Shown: piece by piece, positions 1 to 9,435 of the stretch
Position numbering within the stretch: the first letter of the stretch is position 1
Layout: each line of letters begins with the position of its first letter
NCBI GenBank assembly: GCA_029233925.1
Contig: JARGOX010000014.1
Span: 86,529 to 150,528 of the forward strand
Reading direction: 5' to 3'
Length of the DNA: 64,000 nucleotides
DNA from: Rhizobiaceae bacterium
Lineage (GTDB): Bacteria > Pseudomonadota > Alphaproteobacteria > Rhizobiales > Rhizobiaceae
Notes under the pieces: model-generated
Seen by the model: only the letters and a program-made list of their open reading frames with translations
Told to the model about the DNA's origin: nothing
The model's database searches: none
Program-made: the position numbers and the translations under genes

Positions 1-327
<327 letters not shown>

Positions 328-374
328 TGTCTTTATTGCCTGCTCTTTTGGTCAGGCCTGTCACTGTTCCAGTG

Positions 375-1664
375 TCAGGCCGCTGGCCGCATTGATGGTT
401 GGGTGCTGGCGATCAGCTTTTCGCCATCATGCCCCTTGATGTCGACAGGCACGATGGAACCTGGAGTGTGCGGCCTTTTGCCATCAAAGTCGACCAGAGT
501 GAAATTTTCGGTGCGCCCGAGACCCGAGCCTTCGATCAGGGCATTCTGCCTGCTGCCCACCATGGCGGTCAGATGTTGCAGATGGGCCGCATTGCCCTTT
601 TCTCTGAGGCGCGTGGCGCGGGCCTTGATCAGGCTGCGATCGTGTTGCGGCATGCGGGCTGCCGGTGTTCCCTCGCGCGCCGAAAACGGAAAGACGTGGA
701 GGAATGACAGATCGCATTCATCGACAAGCGACAGGGCATTTTCAAACATCGCCTCGGTTTCCGTCGGGAAGCCGGCAATCAGATCCGCACCCAGCGCAAT
801 GTCCGGTCGCAGGGCGCGCGCCGTCTGGCAAAATTCAATTGCATCTTCGCGCAGGTGCCGGCGCTTCATGCGTTTGAGTATCATGTCGTCGCCGTGTTGA
901 AGCGACAGGTGCAGATAGGGCATGAACCGGCTTTCATCGGCGATCAGCGCCAGCAGGTGTTCATCGGCCTCGATCGAATCGATGGATGACAGGCGCAGCC
1001 GCTCCAGGTCGGGCACCTGCGCCAATATGGTCTGCGCCAACAGGCCGAGGGTCGGCTGACCCGGCAGGTCGGCACCATAGCTGGTGGCATCGACGCCGGT
1101 GATCACCACCTCGAGATATCCGTTGCCGACGAGTTTCTTGACCTGTTCGACCACCGCGCCCATGGGCACCGAGCGCGAATTGCCACGCCCGAAGGGGATG
1201 ATGCAGAATGTGCAGCGATGATCGCAGCCGTTTTGCACCTGGACAAAGGCCCGTGCCCTGCCTTCAATGGCATCCACCATCTGCGGGGCCGTGGCCTTGA
1301 CGCTCATGATGTCATTGACGCGAATTTTTTCCTCGGCCGATACGCCGAAATCCGGCAATTTGCGATAGTTGGCGCCGGTCAGTTTTTCTTCATTGCCAAG
1401 CACCACATCCACTTCGTCCATGTCTGCAAAGGAAGCGGCTTCCGTCTGGGCGGCGCAGCCGGTGACGATGATGCGGGCGGCGGGATTCTCGCGCCTTTTG
1501 CGCCGTATGGATTGTTTTGCCTGGCGCACGGCCTCGGCGGTCACCGCGCAGGTATTGACGACGATGGCGTTGTTCAGTCCCGCCGTCTCCGCTTCGCGCC
1601 GGATGATTTCGGACTCGTAGCTGTTGAGGCGGCAGCCAAATGTGATGACATCAACGCCGCTCAT
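375..1664 (-). CDS. mtaB: tRNA t6A37 methylthiotransferase MtaB
   Basis: Radical-SAM methylthiotransferase that converts t6A at position 37 of ANN-decoding tRNAs to ms2t6A. The 429-residue protein shows the N-terminal cluster cysteines C11 (TFGCRLN), C39 and C70, and the radical-SAM cluster CDHRCTFC at residues 147-154, followed by a TRAM-like end. The TFGCRLN start and the operon context favour MtaB over MiaB or RimO. Its start codon overlaps the dapF stop in an ATGA, implying translational coupling, and AAGGGA lies a suitable distance upstream of the start. Confidence 0.93.
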   Translation of the reverse strand: MSGVDVITFGCRLNSYESEIIRREAETAGLNNAIVVNTCAVTAEAVRQAKQSIRRKRRENPAARIIVTGCAAQTEAASFADMDEVDVVLGNEEKLTGANYRKLPDFGVSAEEKIRVNDIMSVKATAPQMVDAIEGRARAFVQVQNGCDHRCTFCIIPFGRGNSRSVPMGAVVEQVKKLVGNGYLEVVITGVDATSYGADLPGQPTLGLLAQTILAQVPDLERLRLSSIDSIEADEHLLALIADESRFMPYLHLSLQHGDDMILKRMKRRHLREDAIEFCQTARALRPDIALGADLIAGFPTETEAMFENALSLVDECDLSFLHVFPFSAREGTPAARMPQHDRSLIKARATRLREKGNAAHLQHLTAMVGSRQNALIEGSGLGRTENFTLVDFDGKRPHTPGSIVPVDIKGHDGEKLIASTQPSMRPAA

Positions 1665-2557
1665 GAATGGGATTCCCTTTGCGCAAGAGGATCCGCTTTC
1701 CAGACGCCTGTTTGCGGGTCAAGGCTGCCGGAAAATTCCCATTCGGCAGGCCCTGTCATCATGACGTGGTTGTTGCTTTCCTGCCAATCGATCTGCAACG
1801 GACCGCCGGGTAGATTCACGGTGACCTGACGCCCGGTTCTTTCTGTTCGCGCAGCCGATACGGCTGCTGCACAGGCCGCTGTTCCGCAGGCGCGGGTCAG
1901 GCCTGCGCCGCGTTCCCAGGTGCGCAGGTCGAGCTCGCTTTGGGAGCGTACACGGGCGATGGATATATTGGCGCGTTCGGGAAAGATCGGATGGTTTTCC
2001 AGCAGCGGTCCGAATTTTTCAAGATCATAGGACCATACATCGTCCTTGACCCAGAAAATGGCGTGCGGATTGCCCATCGAGGCAACGGATGGCGAGTGCA
2101 GGACGGGCGCTTCGATCGGCCCGATCTGTAATTCGATCATCCGCGTATCATGAAATTCCTCGGCGAGCGGAATTCGGTCCCAGCGAAATTCCGGTGCGCC
2201 CATGTCAACGGCAATCAAGCCATCTTCAAGCTCACGGGCATTGACGATGCCGGCAACGGTCTGAAAGGTGAAAGCCTGCATGCCGGTATCAGCGCTCAGT
2301 GCCTGGACCACGCAGCGGGTGCCGTTGCCACAGGCCTGCGCCATCGATCCGTCCGAATTCAGAATCTGGATATAGGCGTCTGTACCGTGCAAACGGGAAT
2401 CGTGAATGGCCATGATCTGATCAAAGGCGGTTTTGTCGTCCTGAGCCAGCGCAATGGCGGCTTGGGGCGCAACGCTATCAGGGCGGCCGCGCATGTCGAC
2501 CACCAGGATTTCGTTTCCCAATCCGTTCATTTTTGCGAACTGCACCATGTCAGCCAT
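1661..2557 (-). CDS. dapF: Diaminopimelate epimerase
   Basis: PLP-independent epimerase converting LL- to meso-diaminopimelate for lysine and peptidoglycan synthesis in the cytoplasm. The 298 residues include the two active-site thiol motifs, ACGNGTRC (first Cys at residue 76) and RACGTAAC near the C-terminus, plus the KMNGLGN start typical of the family. The start at 2557 is preceded by AAAGGCG at good spacing; a second Met lies three codons in. First gene of a dapF-mtaB-ftsY run with a 4-base overlap into mtaB. Confidence 0.96.
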   Translation of the reverse strand: MADMVQFAKMNGLGNEILVVDMRGRPDSVAPQAAIALAQDDKTAFDQIMAIHDSRLHGTDAYIQILNSDGSMAQACGNGTRCVVQALSADTGMQAFTFQTVAGIVNARELEDGLIAVDMGAPEFRWDRIPLAEEFHDTRMIELQIGPIEAPVLHSPSVASMGNPHAIFWVKDDVWSYDLEKFGPLLENHPIFPERANISIARVRSQSELDLRTWERGAGLTRACGTAACAAAVSAARTERTGRQVTVNLPGGPLQIDWQESNNHVMMTGPAEWEFSGSLDPQTGVWKADPLAQRESHS

Positions 2558-2668
2558 TGTTCACGCCTTTCTGCAAGGCGTATATGGCTGAAGAACGGCT
2601 GAATTACCAGCGATTCTCCATGAAAAAGCCGCTTGCAGAACGCCGGGTGCATCGGCGTTATCAACGCG

Positions 2669-3700
2669 CTACCCTTCTGTCTGCGGAATGTCCCAGACCT
2701 CGCCGGGGCGCAGGGGGCGAAACCGGTCGGGTGCGATCTTGTTTTTCGCCAATGTTTCAGTGAGTGCCGACATGGGGTCTTCAATGGCTTCATTGGTCAG
2801 GCGGAACGTGCCCCAATGATGACCGATTGCATAGTCGGCGGCGCATAATTGCATGCCCTCGGCTGCTTCCTGCGGGTTTTGATGGTGGTCTTTCATGAAC
2901 CAGCGCGGCTCATAGGCGCCGATCGGCAGGATCGCCAGGCGGAAGCGGCCGTGTTTTGCCAGCGCCGCACGATAGTTTTCACCACCATGAAAGCCGGTGT
3001 CACCGATGTGATAGATGCGGCCGGCAGGCGTTTCCAGCACGAAGGCTGCCCACAGGGCCATGCGCCGGTCACGGCTGCCGCGTGCCGACCAGTGATGGCA
3101 GGGTTCGAAATGCACTTTGATGTCGGCGCCCAGAGCCAGAAGATCGCCCCAATCGCCGATCTCGATACGCATTTTGGGCGCGGCACGACGCACGATTGCA
3201 TCATTGCCAAGCGGTGTGATGACCAGCGGATCATGTGCCTCGTGCAGGCGGCCAAGGGTGGCCAGGTCCATATGGTCATAGTGATTGTGCGTCAGCAGGA
3301 CGATGTCGATTTTTGGCAGATGCTCAAAGGCAATTCCCGGCGTGCTGACCCGTTTGGGCCCGACAAAACGAAACGGGCTGACCCGCGGCGACCAGACCGG
3401 GTCGGTCAGAATATTCAGCCCCGCGACCTGAATGAGCATCGTGGCATGGCCCACCATGGTCACGCGAAGGTCGTTGCCGTTTACCTTGGCGTCGGGTTTG
3501 GCGCTGCCAAACGGGCTTTCATAGTGCTCAGGCCACTTGTTGGGTTTTTCCCCGAACTGCCATTTGAGAAGATCCTTCAGGCCGTTGGGAGCCGATCCCC
3601 CGGGATTGAAAAACACCGACCCGTCAAAATGGTCCGAAACGGGACCCGCGAAATATCTGTTGCGTCGTCCGGGTGTCTTTTTCAAGCTTCTGTCAATCAT
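2669..3700 (-). CDS. MBL-fold metallo-hydrolase, NAPE-PLD-like
   Basis: The 343-residue protein has the metallo-beta-lactamase metal motif THNHYDHMD, a later HIGDTGFHGG, and GAYEPRWFMKDHHQNP followed by GHHWGTF. That combination resembles the N-acyl-phosphatidylethanolamine phospholipase D branch (ComA/UlaG-like group). The natural substrate in bacteria of this branch is usually unknown, so a phospholipase activity is only a possibility. No signal peptide is evident. It is separated by 111 bases from dapF downstream and faces away from the monophosphatase gene. Confidence 0.85.
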   Translation of the reverse strand: MIDRSLKKTPGRRNRYFAGPVSDHFDGSVFFNPGGSAPNGLKDLLKWQFGEKPNKWPEHYESPFGSAKPDAKVNGNDLRVTMVGHATMLIQVAGLNILTDPVWSPRVSPFRFVGPKRVSTPGIAFEHLPKIDIVLLTHNHYDHMDLATLGRLHEAHDPLVITPLGNDAIVRRAAPKMRIEIGDWGDLLALGADIKVHFEPCHHWSARGSRDRRMALWAAFVLETPAGRIYHIGDTGFHGGENYRAALAKHGRFRLAILPIGAYEPRWFMKDHHQNPQEAAEGMQLCAADYAIGHHWGTFRLTNEAIEDPMSALTETLAKNKIAPDRFRPLRPGEVWDIPQTEG

Positions 3701-3797
3701 CGCTCAGCCTTCATCTGTCAGCCTTGGGTTTGCTTGTAGGTCAAGATAGGCACTGTGAGGTGGATTGCAAAAGCCCTTTCAATGCTGCCCTGCTCGT

Positions 3798-3810
3798 ATA
3801 GAAGTTCTAT
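3798..3810. promoter_or_regulatory. Short perfect inverted repeat between divergent genes
   Basis: ATAGAA-G-TTCTAT is a perfect 13-base inverted repeat in the 218-base gap between the divergent MBL-hydrolase gene and the monophosphatase-family gene. It could be an operator for either gene. It is short enough to arise by chance, and no regulator is identified. Confidence 0.3.
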
Positions 3811-3918
3811 CCGGGTTTCTGGTATGAAATGATGGTGCCGTCAGGAAATCAAAATTGATTCGCTGGTGCTTTGTGCCTGGCGGTGATCAATTGTTTCGAA
3901 ACATCGGGAGTCTTCAAC

Positions 3919-4716
3919 TTGGACAAGGATCTGCAACAAAGGCTTGAACTGGCCCGTACGCTGGCGCGTGATGCCGGAGAACTGGCGCTTTCCTTTTTTC
4001 GCTCCGTCGGAGATCTGCAGATCAAGCAGAAGGGAACGCAGGACCTTGTGTCCAATGCGGATATCGAGGTTGAGCTTTTCATTCGCAAGAGATTGGCCGA
4101 GGCCTTTCCCGATGATGGCATCGTCGGTGAGGAACACGCCAGCGTGGCAAGCCGCTCTGGCTATACATGGGTCATCGACCCGATTGACGGGACAGCCAAT
4201 TTTGTTCGCGCCATTCCCGCCTGGTGCGTGGTGCTGGCCTGCGTCCATGAGGACCAGACAAAGGTCGGTGTCATCTGTGATCCCTGCCATGACGAGATGT
4301 ATGCTGCCGCTTTGGGCCAGGGCGCCTTCCTGAACGATGCGCGCATGCATGTGGCAACATCCGCCACGCTTGACGATGGCAGCACCGGTGTCGGCATGAA
4401 CAATCGCACGCCGCACTTCATGGTGACGAGGATCATCGAATTGCTGATCGCCCGTGGTGGCATTTTCTATCGCAATGCTTCGGGGGCTTTGATGCTGGCT
4501 TATGTCGCTGCCGGCAGGCTGATCGGCTATAGCGAACCGCATATGAACGCCTGGGATTGCCTTGCCGGCCAATTGCTGGTGGCCGAAGCGGGCGGTCGTG
4601 TCGAAAAACAAAGTGCGGATGGGATGCTGGAACACGGCGGACGGGTTGTCGTCGGCACGCCCGGCGTCTTCGATGAACTGGTGATGATTTCCAACGAGGC
4701 CTATGATTCCAACTGA
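3919..4716 (+). CDS. Inositol monophosphatase family protein
   Basis: Mg2+-dependent sugar-phosphatase fold (FIG/IMPase family). The 265-residue protein shows the metal-binding motifs GEEH, DPIDGTANF and AWDCLAG in the right order. Substrates in this family include inositol phosphates, histidinol phosphate and PAP, and the sequence does not decide among them. I place the start at the TTG at 3919 because GGGAG lies eight bases upstream. In-frame TTG (3871) and GTG (3883) codons further upstream have no better ribosome-binding site. Transcribed alone, divergent from the MBL-fold gene. Confidence 0.85.
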   Translation: MDKDLQQRLELARTLARDAGELALSFFRSVGDLQIKQKGTQDLVSNADIEVELFIRKRLAEAFPDDGIVGEEHASVASRSGYTWVIDPIDGTANFVRAIPAWCVVLACVHEDQTKVGVICDPCHDEMYAAALGQGAFLNDARMHVATSATLDDGSTGVGMNNRTPHFMVTRIIELLIARGGIFYRNASGALMLAYVAAGRLIGYSEPHMNAWDCLAGQLLVAEAGGRVEKQSADGMLEHGGRVVVGTPGVFDELVMISNEAYDSN

Positions 4717-4823
4717 TGTCGCTGTAAGTGGTCTGCCTGTTTTTGCAATAATTGGATATTTTTCAAAGTCCAATCATTCCCTATGATCGTGATCTCAATC
4801 CTGCTGCAAGCAGGATGAACAGC

Positions 4824-4855
4824 CATGGAACGCGACAGGCATGGAACGCGACAGG
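4824..4855. repeat. 16-bp perfect tandem duplication
   Basis: The unit catggaacgcgacagg occurs twice head to tail, 15 bases upstream of the start codon of the molybdopterin oxidoreductase gene and just before its AGGGAG ribosome-binding site. It looks like a recent duplication in the leader. Confidence 0.9.
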
Positions 4856-4870
4856 TAGGGAGCTTTCGAC

Positions 4871-6928
4871 ATGAGTGGCGCAAGTCATCAGGAAATACGG
4901 CCGACAGTGTGCCCACTGGATTGCCCCGACACATGCAGCCTGAATGCGACCATTGTCGATGGCCAGCTGGTTGATGTGCGCGGCTCGCGCGCCAATCCCT
5001 ATACGGCCGGGGTGATCTGCAACAAGGTGGCGCGTTCCTACCCGGAGTTTGTTCACGGGACCGGGCGGCTGACGCACCCCATGCGGCGAACCGGAGAGCG
5101 CGGCGATGGTCGGTTTGAAGCCATTTCCTGGGCCGAGGCACTGGACCTGGTGCATGAGGGATTTTCCAGCGCCATCACACGCCATGGTCCGCAATCGGTG
5201 ATGCCCTTCAATTATGCCGGGCCGCATGGCGAACTGGCCGGCGGGTCGATGGACCGGCGGTTCTTTCACAAGCTTGGCGCGACACTGCTCAATCGCGGGC
5301 CCCTATGCGGTGCGGTCCGCGGCACGGCCTATACCAGCCTGTTTGGCGCCGCTCCCGGCATGCCGCCGGAGCAGGCGGTGCTTTCCGATCTGATTGTCGT
5401 GTGGGGCAACAATGTCACGGTCTCCAACCTGCATCTGGTGCGGGTGATCAAACAGGCACGCAAGCGTGGTGCGAAACTGGTGATCATTGATCCCAAGCGC
5501 ACCAAAATTGCCGGTCAATGTGATCTTTTCGTGCAAATCCGTCCGGGCACGGATGTTGTGCTGGCCATGGCGCTGGCAGCAGAACTGGAACGGCGCGAGG
5601 CGTTTGATCAGGCCTTCATCGCGCGCTGGACCGAGGGTTTTGATGCCTATATGAAGGTGGCGCGAGGCTACACGATGGGCGATGTCGAGGCCCTGTGTGG
5701 TATTGATGCGGAGACATTTGCACAGCTTGCAGATCTTTATTGCGCCGCCTCCTGCGTGGCGGTCTCCAGCGGAAACGGCATCGAGCGTGGTCGCAGTGGC
5801 GGATCCGGGCTGCGTGCGGCCATGGCCCTGCAGGCGCTGACCGGCAATCATGGAAGGGCCGGTGCAGGCGTTCTTGCCAAGGCCGGCCTTGCCTCGCCGA
5901 AGACCACTGACCGGCTGCAGCGACCGGATTTCATTCCGGATGGAACCAGAACATTCAATATTGTCGATGTGGCCGAAAAGCTGCTCGACAAATCTCTTGA
6001 CCCACCCGTCATGGCCACCATGATTTATAACCACAATCCCGTCTGCACCCATCCGGACCAGAAGGCGATGATCAAGGCGCTGAGCCGTGACGATCTGTTT
6101 GTCGCCGGCTGTGATATCGCCATGACGGACAGCATGCTCTATGCGGATGTCATTTTACCGGCGGCCAGCCACTTCGAATATGCCGATATCTATGGCGCCT
6201 ATGGCCAGAATTATGTGCAGCGGGCCGAAGCGATCATGCCTTGCGTCGGCGAAAGTCTCCCCAATACGGAAATCTTCCGGCGGCTGGCTGCGCGGTTCGG
6301 CTTTGATGATCAGGCTTTCCGCGACAGCGATGCCCAACTGATGGATGCGGCCTTCAACGGTGCGGATCCACGCATGCAGGGTTTTGCACCCAGTGCGGTG
6401 CCGCTGGATCAGGCGCTTGTCATGACGTCGAAGGAAGGCGCCGAGCCGATCATGTGCGATACGGTTTTCCCGGCAACGCCGTCGGGCAAGATCGAGCTCT
6501 ACAGCGATGATCTGGAAAAGCGGTTTGGCTACGGCGTTCCGCGCTATGAGCCGGTCAAAAGAGATTTGCCGTTCACGCTCATTTCCCCCTCTTCGTCGCG
6601 GCGGACCAATGCGACCTTCGGCGGCTGTGATGCCTCGTCGGGCATTGAACGGGTCGAAATGAACCCGCGCGATGCGCAAAGGCTGAATCTCGAGGATGGG
6701 CAGACGGTCCGCCTATGGAACGACCAGGGCGCGGTTGCTCTGCATCTTTGCGTGACGGACGCCGTCCTGCCGGGGGTTCTCTACAGTCCGAAGGGCACCT
6801 GGCTGCGCACAAGCAAAACCGGCAGCACGGTCAATGCGCTGATCCCGTCGCATATCAGGACCGATATCGAAGCTGGCGCCTGCTACAATGAAACTTTTGT
6901 CGATATCGGGCTATTTCGCAGTGAATGA
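4871..6928 (+). CDS. Molybdopterin-dependent oxidoreductase (BisC/DMSO reductase superfamily)
   Basis: The 685-residue protein begins with a [4Fe-4S] site, C14-P-L-D-C18-P-D-T-C22 with C50 as fourth ligand, followed by the molybdopterin oxidoreductase domain and a C-terminal dinucleotide-binding domain (around 555-680). There is no Tat signal, so it should be cytoplasmic. Electron-transfer subunits, chaperones or cofactor genes are absent nearby, so substrate and redox partner are unknown. The start has AGGGAG upstream. The 3' end overlaps the convergent GNAT gene by 18 bases. Confidence 0.88.
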   Translation: MSGASHQEIRPTVCPLDCPDTCSLNATIVDGQLVDVRGSRANPYTAGVICNKVARSYPEFVHGTGRLTHPMRRTGERGDGRFEAISWAEALDLVHEGFSSAITRHGPQSVMPFNYAGPHGELAGGSMDRRFFHKLGATLLNRGPLCGAVRGTAYTSLFGAAPGMPPEQAVLSDLIVVWGNNVTVSNLHLVRVIKQARKRGAKLVIIDPKRTKIAGQCDLFVQIRPGTDVVLAMALAAELERREAFDQAFIARWTEGFDAYMKVARGYTMGDVEALCGIDAETFAQLADLYCAASCVAVSSGNGIERGRSGGSGLRAAMALQALTGNHGRAGAGVLAKAGLASPKTTDRLQRPDFIPDGTRTFNIVDVAEKLLDKSLDPPVMATMIYNHNPVCTHPDQKAMIKALSRDDLFVAGCDIAMTDSMLYADVILPAASHFEYADIYGAYGQNYVQRAEAIMPCVGESLPNTEIFRRLAARFGFDDQAFRDSDAQLMDAAFNGADPRMQGFAPSAVPLDQALVMTSKEGAEPIMCDTVFPATPSGKIELYSDDLEKRFGYGVPRYEPVKRDLPFTLISPSSSRRTNATFGGCDASSGIERVEMNPRDAQRLNLEDGQTVRLWNDQGAVALHLCVTDAVLPGVLYSPKGTWLRTSKTGSTVNALIPSHIRTDIEAGACYNETFVDIGLFRSE

Positions 6929-7621
6929 TGCAAGGCTCTGTTTCTGACGGCCCTGGGCATCAAAATTGTCCGGGCTGAGCCATTGTTCAAAGGTGGCTTC
7001 CAGTTGCGGCCATTCCTTGTCGACAATGGAAAACCATGCCGTGTCTCGGTTGCGCTGTTTGTAGATGGTGGCCTGGCGAAATATCCCTTCAAACTGGAAA
7101 CCCAGGCGACGCGCTGCTCGCTGTGAACCGGCATTCAGGGCATCGCATTTCCACTCATAGCGGCGATAGCCAAGTTGTGAAAAGACCCGGCGCATCAAAA
7201 GGAACATGGCTTCGGTGGCCGCTGGCGTCTTTTGCAACAGCGGCGAATAATTGATGTGCCCGACCTCGATGGAGCCATTGACCGGATCGATACGCAAAAA
7301 GCTGGCGACGCCAACGGCCTTGCCGCTGGCATTGTCGATGATCGCATGAAACAGCGGGTCGTCGCCCATGCAGGTGGCCACCATCCAGTCGGCCAGTTCG
7401 GTCTCAGATCCGAAAGGCCCATAGGGCAGATAGGTCCAGATGCGGTTTTCGCGGTCGGTGCTGAAGGCTTCGAACAGTTCCGAGGCATGACGCTGCACAT
7501 TGACCGGCTCCAGCCTGCAATGGCGTCCGGTCATCACGGTTATGGGAGGCCGTTCAACCGGTTTCCAATCGGGCACTGGCGCACCGATGGGCTGGCCGAG
7601 GCTGTTGCAATGTTCTGTCAT
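6911..7621 (-). CDS. GNAT family N-acetyltransferase (RimJ/RimL type)
   Basis: The 236 residues match the acetyl-transferase 3 pattern: RHCRLEPV near residue 33, then a long N-terminal half, RRYEWKCDALNAGSQRAARR, and RLGFQFEGIFRQ in the acetyl-CoA-binding region. Such proteins acetylate amino groups of proteins, amino acids or small molecules; the target cannot be told here. It is divergent from the MocR-type regulator gene with a 97-base shared control region, so it is a candidate target of that regulator. Confidence 0.88.
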   Translation of the reverse strand: MTEHCNSLGQPIGAPVPDWKPVERPPITVMTGRHCRLEPVNVQRHASELFEAFSTDRENRIWTYLPYGPFGSETELADWMVATCMGDDPLFHAIIDNASGKAVGVASFLRIDPVNGSIEVGHINYSPLLQKTPAATEAMFLLMRRVFSQLGYRRYEWKCDALNAGSQRAARRLGFQFEGIFRQATIYKQRNRDTAWFSIVDKEWPQLEATFEQWLSPDNFDAQGRQKQSLASFTAK

Positions 7622-7718
7622 GGGATCTGTTCTTTCAAAGTGGGTACCGGCTTTACCCTAGGTCCGATCTGGTTTATTCAAAACATCCAATTTCCATCAA
7701 TCTTGCCAGACCAATTGC
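7622..7718. promoter_or_regulatory. Shared control region between GNAT and MocR-type regulator
   Basis: This 97-base gap holds the promoters of both divergent genes. It contains TCTGG near 7671 and the inverted CCAGA near 7710, which could be arms of a regulator site. MocR-family proteins are known to bind the gap next to their own gene. No strong -35/-10 pair can be named with confidence. Confidence 0.4.
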
Positions 7719-9161
7719 ATGAAAAATCCTTCGCTGATCGCCTTTTCGATAGATCGGAAATCGGACATCCCGGTTTTTGCGCAGATCTATGAAGCGATAC
7801 GCCGGATGATTGTCTCCGGTGCGCTGGAGGGTGGCCAATCGCTGCCGCCATCGCGGTCATTTGCAACGGATCTTGGCGTTTCGCGTTCCACCATCATGGC
7901 GGCCTATGAGCAGCTTGTGGCTGAAGGTTATGCCGAGGGACGCCATGGGTCGGGCCTCTATGTACGACCGATCGGCGAGGTGGAATTGCCGAGCGACCAG
8001 GTGCCTGTGAAACGGCCCGCACCGGTGCCGTCAGCGAAAAGCTCACCGACGGCCAGATTGGGCTGGCCGCTGCTTTATCCCGGTGTGCCGGATATGCGGC
8101 TGTTTCCCTATCGCCCCTTTGCCCGCTGTGTCGCACGGGTGGCCCGCGCGTCACCGCAATCCCTGGTCATGTCCTTTGATCCCTTTGGTGACTGGTCATT
8201 GCGCGAAGCCATTGCCGCCCATGTTGCCGAATGGCGGGGCATTCAGACATCGGCCGGGCAGGTCATGATCACCGCCGGTTCCACCGATGCGCTGGAAATA
8301 TGTATCCGCACCCTGATGCAGCGCGGCGATACGATTGCGCTGGAAGATCCCGGTTATCTGCCCTTGCGCAATTTTGTTGAAAGCCAGGGGCTGGCACCCT
8401 GCTGGCTGAAGGTCGGGCCGCATGGCGCCGAAGTGCCGCCGCACGAAACAGCTCCGAAACTGGCGGTCCTGACCCCCTCGCATCAGTTTCCGATGGGCGG
8501 CGCCATGACGCCGGACCGGCGCAGGGCGTTTCTGCAATGGGCCGATGAGGCGGGTGGCTGGATCGTCGAAGACGATTACGACAGCGAATTTCGCTATGCG
8601 GGCAGGCCGATCCCGGCGCTGGCGGGTTTTGATCAGGCCGATTTTGATCGAGCGAGCCGCGTCATCTATGTGGGCAGTTTTTCAAAGATTTTTTCAAACA
8701 GCCTGCGGATCGGTTTTCTCATTGCCCCCGAGGCGCTGACGGATTGCTTTGCCAAGACGCTTTCGCGTTTTGGCACAAAGGCCTCGATTGCCCCGCAACG
8801 GGCACTGGCCACCTTCATGCAGGACGGCGACTTCTATCGTCATCTGCGGCGTGTCCGGCGTATCTACGCCGAGCGGCGCAACGCCATGTTCGATCTTTTG
8901 AGACGCGAGTTGGGCGACCGCGTGGCCTTTGACGATCATCAGGCGGGCATGCAGCTTGTCCTCAAGCTGCCGGATGGCTGTGACGACACACAAATTGCGT
9001 CGGATGCCCGCGACGTGGGATTGTCGCCGCTGGCGCTTTCCAGCCATTTTGCCGGCGACCAGGTTGAGAAAGGACTTGTCATTGGCTTTTGCGCTCATTC
9101 ACCGGAAGAAAGCGCCATGGGCATCAAAAAGCTGCGGCGGGTGATGGAAGGTCATTGTTGA
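7719..9161 (+). CDS. MocR-type regulator: GntR helix-turn-helix fused to aminotransferase domain
   Basis: Residues 1-85 form a GntR winged helix (VFAQIYEAIRRMIVSGAL, then LPPSRSFATDLGVSRSTI). The rest is a fold-type I PLP aminotransferase domain with VIYVGSFSKIFS, where the Lys is the expected PLP attachment site, and EDDYDSEF. MocR regulators sense amino-compounds or PLP itself. The 480-residue length is normal. No Shine-Dalgarno sequence is visible before the ATG, so the mRNA may be leaderless or the start may differ. The likely role is control of the divergent GNAT gene and of itself. Confidence 0.9.
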   Translation: MKNPSLIAFSIDRKSDIPVFAQIYEAIRRMIVSGALEGGQSLPPSRSFATDLGVSRSTIMAAYEQLVAEGYAEGRHGSGLYVRPIGEVELPSDQVPVKRPAPVPSAKSSPTARLGWPLLYPGVPDMRLFPYRPFARCVARVARASPQSLVMSFDPFGDWSLREAIAAHVAEWRGIQTSAGQVMITAGSTDALEICIRTLMQRGDTIALEDPGYLPLRNFVESQGLAPCWLKVGPHGAEVPPHETAPKLAVLTPSHQFPMGGAMTPDRRRAFLQWADEAGGWIVEDDYDSEFRYAGRPIPALAGFDQADFDRASRVIYVGSFSKIFSNSLRIGFLIAPEALTDCFAKTLSRFGTKASIAPQRALATFMQDGDFYRHLRRVRRIYAERRNAMFDLLRRELGDRVAFDDHQAGMQLVLKLPDGCDDTQIASDARDVGLSPLALSSHFAGDQVEKGLVIGFCAHSPEESAMGIKKLRRVMEGHC

Positions 9162-9435
9162 GTTGCAGCAGGCTTGTGATGGCCCTGCGGCTTGACTTTT
9201 GCAGGCCGTTGCTGTTTATCCGCAGCATATTCCGCAAAGAGTGAACAACTCCGAGCAGCTGACCGGGACCCGAAAAGGTTTAAAGAGATCCCGGAAGCCA
9301 CCACCCGGCAGCGCGATGCGCCCCCGGGTGATTTTGTGCTTTGGTCATTTGGCCATCGGATCGCTCAGGTCTTGTCAAAGCAGCGCGGACATACAATCTT
9401 TCGGGGATCGACCGCGAAAGAAAAAGGAATGATGA

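Noticed and set aside
1218-1829. Plus-strand open frame of 203 codons across mtaB and dapF
   Set aside because: Lies wholly opposite two well-supported genes and has no recognisable domain.
9371-9397. Promoter for ffh made of TTGTCA and TACAAT
   Set aside because: The spacing is only 14 bases, too short for a reliable sigma-70 promoter.
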